Shown here: positions 8,114-16,047 of the stretch, one piece after another | Layout: every line of letters begins with the position of its first letter | Position numbering within the stretch: position 1 is the first letter of the stretch | Assembly: GCA_910575245.1 (NCBI GenBank) | Contig: CAJTEN010000031.1 | Span: forward strand, 1-55,842 | Reading direction: 5' to 3' | From: Clostridia bacterium | GTDB lineage: Bacteria > Bacillota > Clostridia > Lachnospirales > Lachnospiraceae | DNA length: 55,842 nt | Notes under the pieces: model-generated | Databases searched by the model: none | Told to the model about the DNA's origin: nothing | The model's input: the letters and a program-made list of their open reading frames with translations, nothing else | Translations under genes and position numbers: made by a program

Positions 8114-8142
8114 TAGACTTTTTCCATGATATATGCTATGAT
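8114..8142 (+). promoter_or_regulatory. probable sigma-A promoter of the pseudo-methylase/TIR operon
   Basis: TAGACT (8114-8119), a 17-nt spacer and TATGAT (8137-8142). Predicted start near 8149 leaves a leader of about 200 nt before the preferred start codon at 8352. The -35 matches TTGACA at 4 of 6. Confidence 0.5.
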
Positions 8143-8351
8143 ACATTTAAAGCATGATGAATGATTCACACATCGTTTGTGCCGCCGACGGCGGCATGGG
8201 TAACAAGTATGAAAAGAAAGACTATAAATCAGCTCTGCGCACTCGCTGCGCTGAGCGTACACGCGCCATGCAGCTCGTCTGCATGTGTGCATCAATACTT
8301 GTGCCCACTTTTCACAGAACGTTTGTGTCAGGAATGACATGGGGCACAAGT
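8143..8351 (+). other. structured leader with a duplicated start region
   Basis: The leader holds an imperfect direct repeat: TTCACAcatCGTTTGTG ... CATGGGTAACAAGTATGAAAA (8165-8215) and TTCACAGAACGTTTGTG ... CATGGGGCACAAGTATGAAAA (8311-8359). Each repeat ends in an ATG. The first opens a 42-codon frame (8209-8337) containing several Cys codons; the second is the chosen start of the large gene. ATACTTGTGCCC at 8295-8306 is the exact inverse of 8342-8353, so a 12-bp stem would bury the 8352 start codon. GC-rich hairpins occur at 8181-8195 and near 8235. Confidence 0.5.
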
Positions 8352-10142
8352 ATGAAAAAACAAATAAGCGCAATATGGCACAAATTAATATCTTATATTT
8401 CCAAAGAACAGTGCTTTCTGATTTTTCTCTATCAGGCCTTTACCGTATATCTGGAGAATATGCGGACCCGGTTACAATGGCAGACGGGTATCGGTGGAGA
8501 ATCCGGAGGGATAGAAGACCTGATGCAGCTTAGTAAGTTGTTTCAGGGGATATCAGAATATGAACTAAAGAAATCGGTAGATGATTTTGAGGAGAGCATC
8601 GTGTGGAAGGCGATCGCTGAGGATTATGTGTGTGAAGCAATTGTCAGGGAACTGAAGGATATATTGAAGGGGTTCCTTCAGAACTGCGAGGATCTGGAGC
8701 GTGTGATCACGATTCTGGAGGAACTGGCACTGGAACTGGACGGTCTGCAGTTTACGCCGGAAAGCGTGAACCGGATGTTTGCTGCGATTCCCGTGAACGA
8801 AGGAACCGCTTCCATAGCAGAGCAGTACTGTGGGCTTGCGGGTACCGGACTGGCAGTGTATGATAAACTATCGGCAGAAGGAAGCAAGGTAAATCTGACA
8901 TGTGAAGAGCAAAGAAGGTTGTACTGTGACATTTCCAGGATCCGCATGTTTTGTCACGGGATTGAGGATCCGAAGGTGTTGTGTCATGATATATTGAAAG
9001 CCAGAAGGGAAGAAGGATTGTCAGGGGAGCCGGAAGCAGGTTATGACCTGGTGATCGCAGATCTGCCGAAAGGAAAGAATCGGAGCGCCTTTGTCGACAA
9101 TCATGAAAAGATGTACAGAGAGTGGCTGTCGATTCAGAGGATCTTAGACCGGGTGGGTGATAAAGGAAAGGCGATCATCCTTGTGACGAAAGGCGCACTG
9201 GTAAGGCAGATGGAGAAAGAGATCCGGGAGAGTCTGACGGAGGCGGACTGGCTGGAAGCAGTTATAACCATACCGGCTAACATGTATGCATCCACCCATC
9301 TTGGATTTGAACTTCTGGTCATCAATAAATGGAAACCGCCAGAGTACAGAGGAAAGGTCTTCATGGCAGATATCAGCAGTTTGGAGCATAGCAAAACTGC
9401 CGGCAATGGAATATCCTGGGAAGCGGTCAGGGATCTTCAGAGAGCATATACAGATTTTGAAGACTGGGATTTGTTTTCTGCTATTGTTTCTTTAGAGGAG
9501 ATCAGAAATAAGGAATTCTCCTGGAATCCATTTCTTTATCTCCGATTCAGAAATTCGGAGGGGAGCAGGAAGACGGTTGAACTGGGGGAAATCGCCGAGA
9601 TTATGAGAGGTGCACAGATCACGAAGGAAGAGGAGAAGATCTATGCTGAACAGGCCACCCATTACTGGCTGAATATTCGGAATATGGAAGAAGGAAATAT
9701 TTCTTTTGAGGAAAGTTCCATGATTCGCGCCAAATCACCGGACTGGGAGAGGAAGTTCGGGATACAGGAAGATGACATCATTATGACTTCCAAGGGATCT
9801 GTCCTGAAAATGTGCATCGTCACACCGGATATGCCGAAGGCTTTTTTGTGCGGAAATCTCACAAGAATCCGGGTGGATCAGAGGAAATACAGCCCTTATG
9901 TCCTGTACGAATTTTTGAATTCGAAAGAAGGAAGAAACGTTTTAAACAGTATCCAGTCAGGGACAACGATCAAGGTTTTCAACAATACGAACCTGAGCCG
10001 GCTGCCGGTGCCGGATTATGAGAACCCGGGAGAGCTCCAGCAACAGCTTAAACGGATCTATCAGGAATACAGAATGTCGGTGAAAGAAGCAGAGAGCCGG
10101 TTCGAAACGAAGAGAAAGAAGTTATTGAGTAACTTACAGTAA
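8352..10142 (+). CDS. degenerate N6-adenine methylase (HsdM-like) fused to HsdS-like target-recognition domain
   Basis: 596 aa from ATG 8352; the frame is open to 8154 but that stretch is repeat-derived leader with no ribosome site. Residues about 20-150 are helical. Residues about 150-390 follow the type I methylase fold: CGLAGTGLAVYDKL where motif I should be, RIRMFCHGIEDPKVLCHDIL, then YDLVIADLPKGKN where motif IV (NPPF) should be, and WLEAVITIPANMYASTHLGF, LLVINKW. Motif IV is ADLPK, so methyl transfer is unlikely. From about residue 409, VELGEIAEIMRGAQITKEEE to NTNLSRLPVPDY is one HsdS-type recognition domain, then a coiled-coil. No HsdR or second HsdS is nearby. A TIR gene follows 16 nt later. 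Probably a DNA-recognition sensor; that role is inferred. Confidence 0.72.
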   Translation: MKKQISAIWHKLISYISKEQCFLIFLYQAFTVYLENMRTRLQWQTGIGGESGGIEDLMQLSKLFQGISEYELKKSVDDFEESIVWKAIAEDYVCEAIVRELKDILKGFLQNCEDLERVITILEELALELDGLQFTPESVNRMFAAIPVNEGTASIAEQYCGLAGTGLAVYDKLSAEGSKVNLTCEEQRRLYCDISRIRMFCHGIEDPKVLCHDILKARREEGLSGEPEAGYDLVIADLPKGKNRSAFVDNHEKMYREWLSIQRILDRVGDKGKAIILVTKGALVRQMEKEIRESLTEADWLEAVITIPANMYASTHLGFELLVINKWKPPEYRGKVFMADISSLEHSKTAGNGISWEAVRDLQRAYTDFEDWDLFSAIVSLEEIRNKEFSWNPFLYLRFRNSEGSRKTVELGEIAEIMRGAQITKEEEKIYAEQATHYWLNIRNMEEGNISFEESSMIRAKSPDWERKFGIQEDDIIMTSKGSVLKMCIVTPDMPKAFLCGNLTRIRVDQRKYSPYVLYEFLNSKEGRNVLNSIQSGTTIKVFNNTNLSRLPVPDYENPGELQQQLKRIYQEYRMSVKEAESRFETKRKKLLSNLQ

Positions 10143-10158
10143 TACGGAGAGGATGAAT

Positions 10159-10935
10159 ATGAACGGTATTTTTATTAGTCACAGTACAAAAAACAAGGAA
10201 CTTGTAGAACGGCTGGTGGAGTTTCTGCGGTCGGGGATGGGAATTGAAAACAGTAAAATATTCTGTACCTCGATAAACGGAACCCTTCCCACGGGCAAGG
10301 ATTTTGTCCAGATCATTAAACAGGAAGTGAAAGAACGGGAGATGGTAATTGCCCTGATCACGCCCGAATATCTGGAAAGCCAGTTTTGTATGATGGAGTT
10401 GGGAGCAGCATGGATAGAGGCAGAATATCTATGCCCAATCCTGGCAGGCGGTGTGGAGTATCAGGACTTGTCAGAGTCGCCTTTGCAGGGAATTCAGATG
10501 AGAAAGATTGATAAAGAAGAAGACCTGTGTGCTGTCTATAACGAAATGGTCAAGCAGGGACGGGCTTCTTTGGACATCGTGCAGTTCAATAAGAAATTGC
10601 AGGAATTCCTGAAACATGCCGTAACATACGGCAGACAGGAGGAGAGGGCGACTTGTCCTGATTCCAACGGATACCATAAAGTGGTGATAGAAGAAGAAAG
10701 AACGGTACCGGCTCCTTACAGATGCTATAAGATAAAGGGAAGGCTGGATATCGAGGCAGCAGACGGAGCAGATGATAAGGAAAGCCATTGGATTTTCTAT
10801 AAGGCGGGTGTGTTTGCTGATCTGAAGAAAGGAGACGTTGTTTTCCTGAAGGTTGGAAAAACAGAGCGGAAATATTTTGCGGATATCGGATGGGCGAGAA
10901 ATATTTATCCTGATAAAATGTATAAGGATGTGTGA
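10159..10935 (+). CDS. TIR-domain protein with unknown C-terminal domain
   Basis: 258 aa from ATG 10159, which has GGAGAGG 6 nt upstream; the ATG at 10153 abuts that site and is less likely. Residues 1-150 are a TIR_2-type domain: GIFISHSTKNKELV (strand A/box 1), PTGKDF, VIALITPEYLES, and CMMELGAAW, whose Glu80 matches the catalytic glutamate of NADase TIRs. Residues about 170-258 are a beta-rich domain (CYKIKGRLDIEA, WIFYKAGVFADLKKGDVVFL) I cannot place. It is the second gene of an operon behind the pseudo-methylase. Bacterial TIRs in defence systems deplete NAD or make signalling nucleotides on sensing phage; here the neighbour would be the sensor. No ThsA or SLOG gene adjoins, so it is not standard Thoeris. 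Confidence 0.85.
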   Translation: MNGIFISHSTKNKELVERLVEFLRSGMGIENSKIFCTSINGTLPTGKDFVQIIKQEVKEREMVIALITPEYLESQFCMMELGAAWIEAEYLCPILAGGVEYQDLSESPLQGIQMRKIDKEEDLCAVYNEMVKQGRASLDIVQFNKKLQEFLKHAVTYGRQEERATCPDSNGYHKVVIEEERTVPAPYRCYKIKGRLDIEAADGADDKESHWIFYKAGVFADLKKGDVVFLKVGKTERKYFADIGWARNIYPDKMYKDV

Positions 10936-10941
10936 CTCAAT

Positions 10942-11030
10942 TTGATCAATATTGGTGAACGTGCTGGAAGCGGTGTGCTAAATATATTCAATGTATGGGA
11001 AGATGAGGAATGGGAAGAACCAGAGATTAT
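10942..11030 (+). pseudogene. fragment of a Schlafen/AlbA_2-type ATP-binding protein
   Basis: LINIGERAGSGVLNIFNVWE followed by DEEWEEPEIIEN matches the very conserved (L)INIGERAGSGxxxIxxVWxxxGWxxPxxxE segment near the C-terminus of putative DNA-binding proteins with HATPase_c_4. Both the upstream kinase-like body and the final NPDRTxLxL segment are missing. It begins right after the TIR stop and ends at about 11030 where the antisense dnaC fragment begins, so it is a recombination scar between the defence region and the mobilisable element. Confidence 0.6.
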
Positions 11031-11415
11031 TGAGAATATTCCCGGCTTTCATTTCCTCCCAACACTCCACATAGGCATGGGCTTTGTGCATTTGGGGGCA
11101 TTTCCCGTTGTCGTTTTCAAACGTCCATTCCCGCATAGCCGGGTCGGTAAAGCCGATTCTTTTCAGCCGTTCCACTTCCTCCCGGTGCTTGTATTCCCGG
11201 TGTCTGGCTTCCAGCGTTTCCCGGCGTTTCCGCTGGCAGTCACATTCTTTGGGGTGGCGGTCACGTCCGAAAAAGGTCTTGCCCTCCGGGAAGTAGGCTT
11301 CTTTGGGCTGGCGGCAGCTCCCGCAGTATAAAAGACCGTCCTCCCCTGTGTAGTCCTCCGGCTCTGCTTCCTGTGCCGTGGCAAGCCGGAAAATAGCGTT
11401 ATCATAATCACTCAT
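11031..11415 (-). pseudogene. truncated DnaC-like helicase loader / ATP-binding protein
   Basis: Starts ATG 11415 behind AAGGAGG. It matches the N-terminal Zn-binding region of IME-borne DnaC homologues: GLLYCGSCRQPKEAYF and HPKECDCQRKRRE supply four Cys, followed by FTDPAMREWTFENDNGKC. Family members continue as NIGxLFWGxVGTGK with Walker A, but here the similarity stops at MKAGNI (about 11031) and the frame runs into unrelated sequence. All ATPase motifs are therefore lost. The upstream gene is the replisome organiser, the normal partner in these replication modules. Confidence 0.8.
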
Positions 11416-11478
11416 AAAATCGTTCCTCCTTGTTCATGGTCTTTTACGCCCTGTTTACGGGGCGTTGTATTTATGCGG

Positions 11479-12243
11479 TCAAAGGCTTTCGCCCTCTTTG
11501 TAGGAATAATCGGGGATTCCTTTTTTCGGCTTCCCCTTTGCCTTGTCATCAGCCGCCCAACGCCGGATAGTGGCGGCATGGTTCTTGTAGTTCTTCCCGC
11601 TGGAAGCGATATAGCTGGATAGACGGTCAATGTAATACTCCCATTTGCCGGGAAGCTCCTCTTGCAGCTCCGCAAGCTCTTTTTCTGACAAGAATACGTT
11701 TTTGTATCTGCCAAAAGGGGCGGGGGCTGTCTGTCCTTTCTTTAGCTCTCCCTCTCTCTTTATCTCTAACTCTATATCTATCTCTTTCTCTATCTCTATC
11801 TCTGGTGGACAAATGTCCGCCCCGTCTGGTGGACGTTTGTCCGCCACGGCTTCCGGCAAGGCTTTCTGTTCCTGTAAAGCCAGCCTTGCACGGCGTTTCC
11901 TCTCCCCCTCGGTAGAGGACTGACCGATTAAGAGTTCTATGTTGCTCATGTACAAAGCCCCGTTCTGCAAGGGTTCTACAAGCCCCAGTTTCATAAAAAT
12001 CTGCAAAGCCCTCTCCACTGTGCCGACTTGCTGGCGGGTGATGGTGGCTATCATCTGTGCGGTGTAGGGGATATTCTCGGCAAGCTGGAGCTTTCCCCCG
12101 TTTTTCAGCGATTTTAGGTACATCTTCAAGAGAATGTTTGAGTAGAGCATACCGTCCTGCATACTTTCCAGCAGCACGATAGCGTCCTCGTCAAAATAGC
12201 TCTCTTTCAGCTTTAGGTAGTAATATTTGCGGTTGTCTGCCAT
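11479..12243 (-). CDS. phage replisome organiser N-terminal domain protein
   Basis: 254 aa, start ATG 12243 with AAAGGAGG. The N-terminal about 120 residues (RKYYYLKLKESYFDEDAIVL, then MLYSNILLKMYLKSLKNGGK) are the Phage_rep_org_N winged-helix domain used by element-borne replication initiators to bind origin DNA. A Glu/Ile-rich low-complexity stretch (EIEIEKEIDIELEIKRE) links to a DnaD-like C-terminal part (EKELAELQEELPGKWEYYID, YKNHAATIRRWAADD). Together with the DnaC-like loader downstream it would let the excised element replicate. Intact here, though its partner is truncated. Confidence 0.82.
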   Translation of the reverse strand: MADNRKYYYLKLKESYFDEDAIVLLESMQDGMLYSNILLKMYLKSLKNGGKLQLAENIPYTAQMIATITRQQVGTVERALQIFMKLGLVEPLQNGALYMSNIELLIGQSSTEGERKRRARLALQEQKALPEAVADKRPPDGADICPPEIEIEKEIDIELEIKREGELKKGQTAPAPFGRYKNVFLSEKELAELQEELPGKWEYYIDRLSSYIASSGKNYKNHAATIRRWAADDKAKGKPKKGIPDYSYKEGESL

Positions 12244-12355
12244 TTGTTCCTCCTTTGGTCTGTTTTGGGCTTCTGTTACGCTTTAGAACGCCGTTTTCGG
12301 GGGTAAAGGATATAACTATCGTCTACCCTTTGAGGGCGGTCAAAAAAGCCTTGAT

Positions 12356-12742
12356 TTACGGGGGTTTGGAATATCCTAAAGCGTGACATTTATCCCTCTG
12401 TTTCCGCTTGCGCTGTGCGGCTCTGATTCTTTTCATGCGTCCGGCGCAATCCGGGCAGTATTTCCCCCGGTTTGACTTGGGGAGAAAATAGCCGCCGCAC
12501 TCGGTACAGCGTTTCCTGTCTGCCCGGTGGAGTAGGGCGGCTTCCAGTTTCCCGTCCAGCGGCAGAACGGCGGTAATGAACCAGCGGCATATAAGCGAAT
12601 AGCTGATACTCTGGACGCATACGCAAGGCTCGCCGTTATCCAGCAAGATACAGTTGCCGTTATCGTAGTTGCAGCACTCATGTACAAGGCGGCGGGCGGC
12701 TCTGTACTGTGGGTAGTCCATGCAGGGGCGTTTACCGTTCAT
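12356..12742 (-). CDS. cysteine-rich VLP-domain protein
   Basis: 128 aa from ATG 12742, chosen for the GGGGCGGG ribosome site and for the 11-bp overlap with the relaxase stop; the longer frame to 12790 lies inside the relaxase. It has a Cys-rich central region (ECCNYDNGNCILLDNGEPCV) with the family signature of Cys_rich_VLP proteins, then a second zinc-type cluster (CTECGGYFLPKSNRGKYCPDC) and a basic tail. Such proteins are constant companions of MobP-type relaxases in Firmicutes elements; their molecular role is not established. Confidence 0.78.
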   Translation of the reverse strand: MNGKRPCMDYPQYRAARRLVHECCNYDNGNCILLDNGEPCVCVQSISYSLICRWFITAVLPLDGKLEAALLHRADRKRCTECGGYFLPKSNRGKYCPDCAGRMKRIRAAQRKRKQRDKCHALGYSKPP

Positions 12743-14372
12743 TTTCCCGCCCCTTTCCCCGTTCCGGCTCACGGCGTAATATCTTGTCAAGATTGCTTTT
12801 CACGGTCTGCAATTCCCGGACACTTGCTTTCTTCTCCCGGTACTCGTTATAAAGGGCGTTTTTCTCTTTGGTAAGCTGCTCAATCTCCGTTTGTAGGGCT
12901 TTGGACGCTGGCAGCTTGGAGATTCCCTGTGCCTTGAAATACCGGGCGGCAGATTCGGAAATGATAAACTCGCTTTCGTGCTGCTCCCGGTAGCTCTTAC
13001 GGGCTTTCTCTGTTTTCTGTGCTTTTAGCCCGTCACGGGCTGGCTTGGTCTTGATATACGCCAATAGCTGTTTCTGCAAGTCCTTTTTCTCCCGTAAAGT
13101 GCTTTCCACGGCTTTCAGTTTCCCGGTGGTTTCATGCAAGCCCGCATTGGCGGCGGCAAGGGCAGCTTCCAGTTCTTCCGGGGAAGAAAAGCCGGATTCC
13201 TCATAAACGCTCACGGTAGCCGCCATTTGCTTCAAGTTGTGCAAGGTCGCCCATTTCTCATAGCCTTTCCCCTTGCCCTCGGCTTTCTTGGCGGCTTTGT
13301 CTACCATGCGCTGTACGCTGTCCTGTTTCGGGGCGTTTATGGCGGCTTTGTTGCGCTGTAAATGGTCTTTTATGCTCCGGGGGTATTCCTGTCTGGGTAG
13401 GGGCTTTTCGGCGGCTCTGGCGGCGTTCTGTGCGTTTTGGGTGAGTGTTTCCAGTACGGCGGTACGGTCAAAATCATCACCTAATCTCCGGGCGGTGATG
13501 GGCTTCGTCCTGTCCGGCGTGAGATATGACAATCTTCCCCGGCTCTCCTTGACGGTCACGCCCTGTTGTAGCAGTTTCCCGGAAAAATCCTCAAAGGAAA
13601 CGGCAGAGGACAGGGCGGCTCGGATTGTGCGCCGTAGTTTCTCCTTGTCGGTTTCAAACTTGGTCTGTTTGGGCGGCTCTCCTGTGGCGGCTTGGGAAGC
13701 GTTCTCCTTATCCAGTGCGGCTTGTCCTTTCCGCTTCGCCCAATACTCATGCTCGGTAATGCGGTTCTTGCTCCCGTTCAGCAAGTCAATCTGATAGAGG
13801 TTTTCCCGGTGGCACATCTCCATGACTTCCGCTTTGAAGTATTCCATAGCTGCGTCCGTACAGCGGTGCTTGCAGCCCTCCCTTGTGTCCGCTGGTCTTT
13901 CCATGTACGGCAATAGTGGTACTTCCGCAATCCGTAGGGAATTGATTACGATATGCACATGAATGTTGCCGCTGTGGTTATGCCCGTCCGGGTGGGTGCA
14001 TACCAACGCTTGATGTCCGGGGAAATGCTCTTTACAGAACTGCTCGCCCAACGCTTGCGCCCGGTCTACGGTCAAGCCGTTGTCTGGTGCGTCACGGGGG
14101 TCAAAACTGATAATGTAATGGTGGCTCTTTACGTCCTCCCGTTTTTGGTTCTTGCCGTATCGGAGATTGGAACGCATACAGGCGATTGCAAAATCTTCAT
14201 CACCGCAATTCAAAGAGGAAATGCGGTAATCGTCACGGATAACAAGCCGCCCATTTTTATCAAGAGTGGGCTTCATGGTAAACTCGTCATGCTCAAAAGT
14301 TAGGTACTGTTCAGCCGCCCCATAATCGGCATTTTTAGAGCTGATATGTTTGAATGTTGCCAACGGCTTCAC
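12732..14372 (-). CDS. MobP-type relaxase (mobilisation nuclease)
   Basis: 546 aa. The N-terminal about 250 residues are the Relaxase domain that nicks oriT and stays covalently bound to the transferred strand: KHISSKNADYGAAEQYL at the start and the metal-binding histidines in NHSGNIHVHIVINS at about residues 128-140. The C-terminal half is a long charged, coiled-coil-rich tail. The start overlaps the mobC end by 38 bp and its stop overlaps the Cys-rich gene. No frameshift is visible, so the enzyme may be functional even though other parts of the element are lost. Confidence 0.88.
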   Translation of the reverse strand: MKPLATFKHISSKNADYGAAEQYLTFEHDEFTMKPTLDKNGRLVIRDDYRISSLNCGDEDFAIACMRSNLRYGKNQKREDVKSHHYIISFDPRDAPDNGLTVDRAQALGEQFCKEHFPGHQALVCTHPDGHNHSGNIHVHIVINSLRIAEVPLLPYMERPADTREGCKHRCTDAAMEYFKAEVMEMCHRENLYQIDLLNGSKNRITEHEYWAKRKGQAALDKENASQAATGEPPKQTKFETDKEKLRRTIRAALSSAVSFEDFSGKLLQQGVTVKESRGRLSYLTPDRTKPITARRLGDDFDRTAVLETLTQNAQNAARAAEKPLPRQEYPRSIKDHLQRNKAAINAPKQDSVQRMVDKAAKKAEGKGKGYEKWATLHNLKQMAATVSVYEESGFSSPEELEAALAAANAGLHETTGKLKAVESTLREKKDLQKQLLAYIKTKPARDGLKAQKTEKARKSYREQHESEFIISESAARYFKAQGISKLPASKALQTEIEQLTKEKNALYNEYREKKASVRELQTVKSNLDKILRREPERGKGRENER

Positions 14373-14730
14373 CTACTTTCTGCAAGACTTCAAACTTCAA
14401 GGCGGCAAGCTCCGCTGTGGCGGCTCGCACTTCTTGGGAGAGGGCGTTATAAGGTGCGCCATACTCGTTCAGACAGCGGGCAATCTGATTCAAGTTGCCG
14501 CCGATTTTTCCGTATTCGGCTGTGAGTTTTCCAACGGCAGAGAGTAATTCATCATTGACCGGGGAAACGGTGATAACCGGGCGTATGCTTGACTTGATAA
14601 GGGCTTGCCGGATAAACTCGGCTTGGCTCATTTTGCAGAGGGTGACACGCTCGGAAAACTCGGCGTATTCTTCCTCGGTCAAGCGTGTCTTGATTACCCG
14701 GTGGCGGTGTGGCGTGTTGTATCTTTTCAT
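14335..14730 (-). CDS. MobC-family mobilisation accessory protein
   Basis: 131 aa from ATG 14730, preceded by AAAGGAGG; the frame extends to 14793 but without a ribosome site. It begins MKRYNTPHRHRVIKTRLTEE, a ribbon-helix-helix DNA-binding module (LTEEEYAEFSERVTLCKMSQ, AEFIRQALI), followed by the MobC helical motif GGNLNQIARCLNEYG. MobC proteins open the DNA at oriT to aid nicking by the relaxase, encoded immediately downstream with overlap. oriT would be expected just upstream (14731 onward). Confidence 0.88.
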   Translation of the reverse strand: MKRYNTPHRHRVIKTRLTEEEYAEFSERVTLCKMSQAEFIRQALIKSSIRPVITVSPVNDELLSAVGKLTAEYGKIGGNLNQIARCLNEYGAPYNALSQEVRAATAELAALKFEVLQKVGEAVGNIQTYQL

Positions 14731-15265
14731 GGCTGTAGACCTCCTTTCTTTTATGCTTTGCCCTTTCACTAATAGGAGAAAAACAGGGGGCAAAGCGGAA
14801 GTGTTTTTTGAAAAATCCGAAAAAAATTTTTCGGGGATTTTTCAAGCGGCGCAAGCCGCAAAAGGCGGGCTTGGGGTGGCAACCCCAACAAGATTCCCGC
14901 AGGACAAAATTGAGCGATTAGCGAAATTTGGTACTGTGGTAGAATCTTGCTCTAAGAAAGTGGCGGCTTCCACTGTGTGGGCTTCTCTCAATACATATAG
15001 TGCCGCAAGCGGGGATTTTGCCAAAGTTGCCCTTACTACCTACAACACCACGCAAAGCAAAAATGACGGTGATTTGCGGAAATTTCTCTCTATTCCTTAC
15101 AACACCACACAAGCCGGAATAGGCGGGAATTTGTAAAAATTTTTTTCTATCCCCCTTTGCACGGCATAATACTGGCGATTTTTGAAAATGCCAAAAATGG
15201 GCGCAAAAAAACAGGAAACCTTTTCTTGATTTCCTGTCTTGGTGTGCCGTTCTATGCAGCGGCAG
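14731..15265. other. intergenic region upstream of mobC, candidate oriT
   Basis: Over 500 bp with no convincing gene. It contains GCGGC-GCAA-GCCGC (14846-14859) and TTGGGGT-GGCA-ACCCCAA (14871-14888), two neighbouring hairpins about 120-160 bp upstream of mobC, the usual place for oriT in MobP/MobC elements. Further up are repeats with a CTACAACACCACGCAA / TTACAACACCACACAA pair (about 15040 and 15100). The nick site cannot be assigned from sequence alone. Confidence 0.4.
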
Positions 15266-15490
15266 TTATTCAGTTTTTCGGTATGGCTGTTTATCAAAGC
15301 GGAACTTGAACAGGGAAGCGACAAGCCGCTGTTTTATGCTGTCCTCGGTATCCCTGTCGATATGCCCGTTTTCAATAGCGGCGATTCGGATTCGTTTGCT
15401 GTAATGCCGTAAAACCTCGTCCACGGCTTCCGGCTCGCCGCTGGTCGCCCGGACAATCGTTTCATAAGGCAAAAGGCTCGGATTCCCCAT
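15266..15490 (-). CDS. Tn916 orf8-like helix-turn-helix protein
   Basis: 74 aa from ATG 15490 (MGNPSLLPYETIVRATSGEP, then EAVDEVLRHYSKRIR). It matches the small helix-turn-helix domain proteins (PF12645 type) found next to sigma-like genes in Tn916-family elements, where the pair regulates excision and transfer genes. It overlaps the sigma gene by 29 bp, a typical arrangement. In Tn916 relatives xis and int follow, but here they are absent and the mobilisation genes come next. Confidence 0.75.
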   Translation of the reverse strand: MGNPSLLPYETIVRATSGEPEAVDEVLRHYSKRIRIAAIENGHIDRDTEDSIKQRLVASLFKFRFDKQPYRKTE

Positions 15491-15920
15491 GTGAAAGCAC
15501 CTCCATTTCTTTGTGCAGAATCTGTAAAGTCCTGCGGATTTGATACCCGGTCGTACTCCGGCAGCGTCCGTACATTTTCCCAATTTCCTGCTGTGTGTAG
15601 TGCCCAAAAAAGTAAAGGAAAATGATTTCCCGGTTCTTCTCCGGCAGAGATAACAAGGCGGCGGCAAGTTTCCCATTAGTGAGGATAACTGTCTGACCGC
15701 ATATCGTAACGGGGTATTCTTCATAGGGTGCTTCAAAATATTCGTCTGTTGTGCCTAAAGGGTAAAATTTTTCTTCTGTGAGGTATTCAAGGGATATTTC
15801 TTTTTGCCGCCGTCTGCTCCTGTCACGCCATGCATTGAGTGCCGCAAAGCGTATGACGGTCTTACAATAGCCATTGAACGTATACATGATGTGTTCTCTG
15901 TATGCTTCTGTGCAAGGCAT
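15462..15920 (-). CDS. sigma-70 family RNA polymerase sigma factor, element-borne
   Basis: 152 aa. The C-terminal half is sigma region 4: LAAALLSLPEKNREIIFLYF, then HYTQQEIGKMYGRCRSTTGY as the -35-recognising helix-turn-helix. The N-terminal part (YTFNGYCKTVIRFAALNAWR, DRSRRRQKEISLEYL) is reduced compared with normal sigma factors, as in Tn916 Orf7 homologues, which activate the element's regulatory genes. It is first in the mobilisation run and overlaps the orf8-like gene. Start ATG 15920 follows a GAAAGGGGG stretch. Confidence 0.8.
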   Translation of the reverse strand: MPCTEAYREHIMYTFNGYCKTVIRFAALNAWRDRSRRRQKEISLEYLTEEKFYPLGTTDEYFEAPYEEYPVTICGQTVILTNGKLAAALLSLPEKNREIIFLYFFGHYTQQEIGKMYGRCRSTTGYQIRRTLQILHKEMEVLSHGESEPFAL

Positions 15921-16047
15921 AGATGATTCCCCCTTTCTCCCACATGGGGTGTTGCAAAATGGATAACTGTTTTTGGGACAACAAAAGGGCAGCTACGCTT
16001 TTAGGTGGCTGCCCTTTCAACGTTGCTATTCAGACTACTATTATTTG

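Noticed and set aside
8154..8351. N-terminal extension of the pseudo-methylase frame to 8154 (66 residues)
   Set aside because: The stretch is Cys/Arg-rich, derived from direct repeats and hairpins, and has no ribosome site; homology-like sequence begins only after 8352.
8352..10142. Active type I or type IIG restriction-modification enzyme
   Set aside because: No nuclease domain or HsdR gene, motif IV is ADLPK and motif I is degraded, so an active R-M enzyme is not supported.
10159..10935. Standard Thoeris ThsB
   Set aside because: No ThsA-like (SIR2/SLOG) gene is adjacent; the partner is a pseudo-methylase/TRD protein.
14495..15136. 213-codon plus-strand frame across mobC and its upstream region
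   Set aside because: Most of it is antisense to mobC and the rest covers hairpins; no start signal and composition unlike protein.
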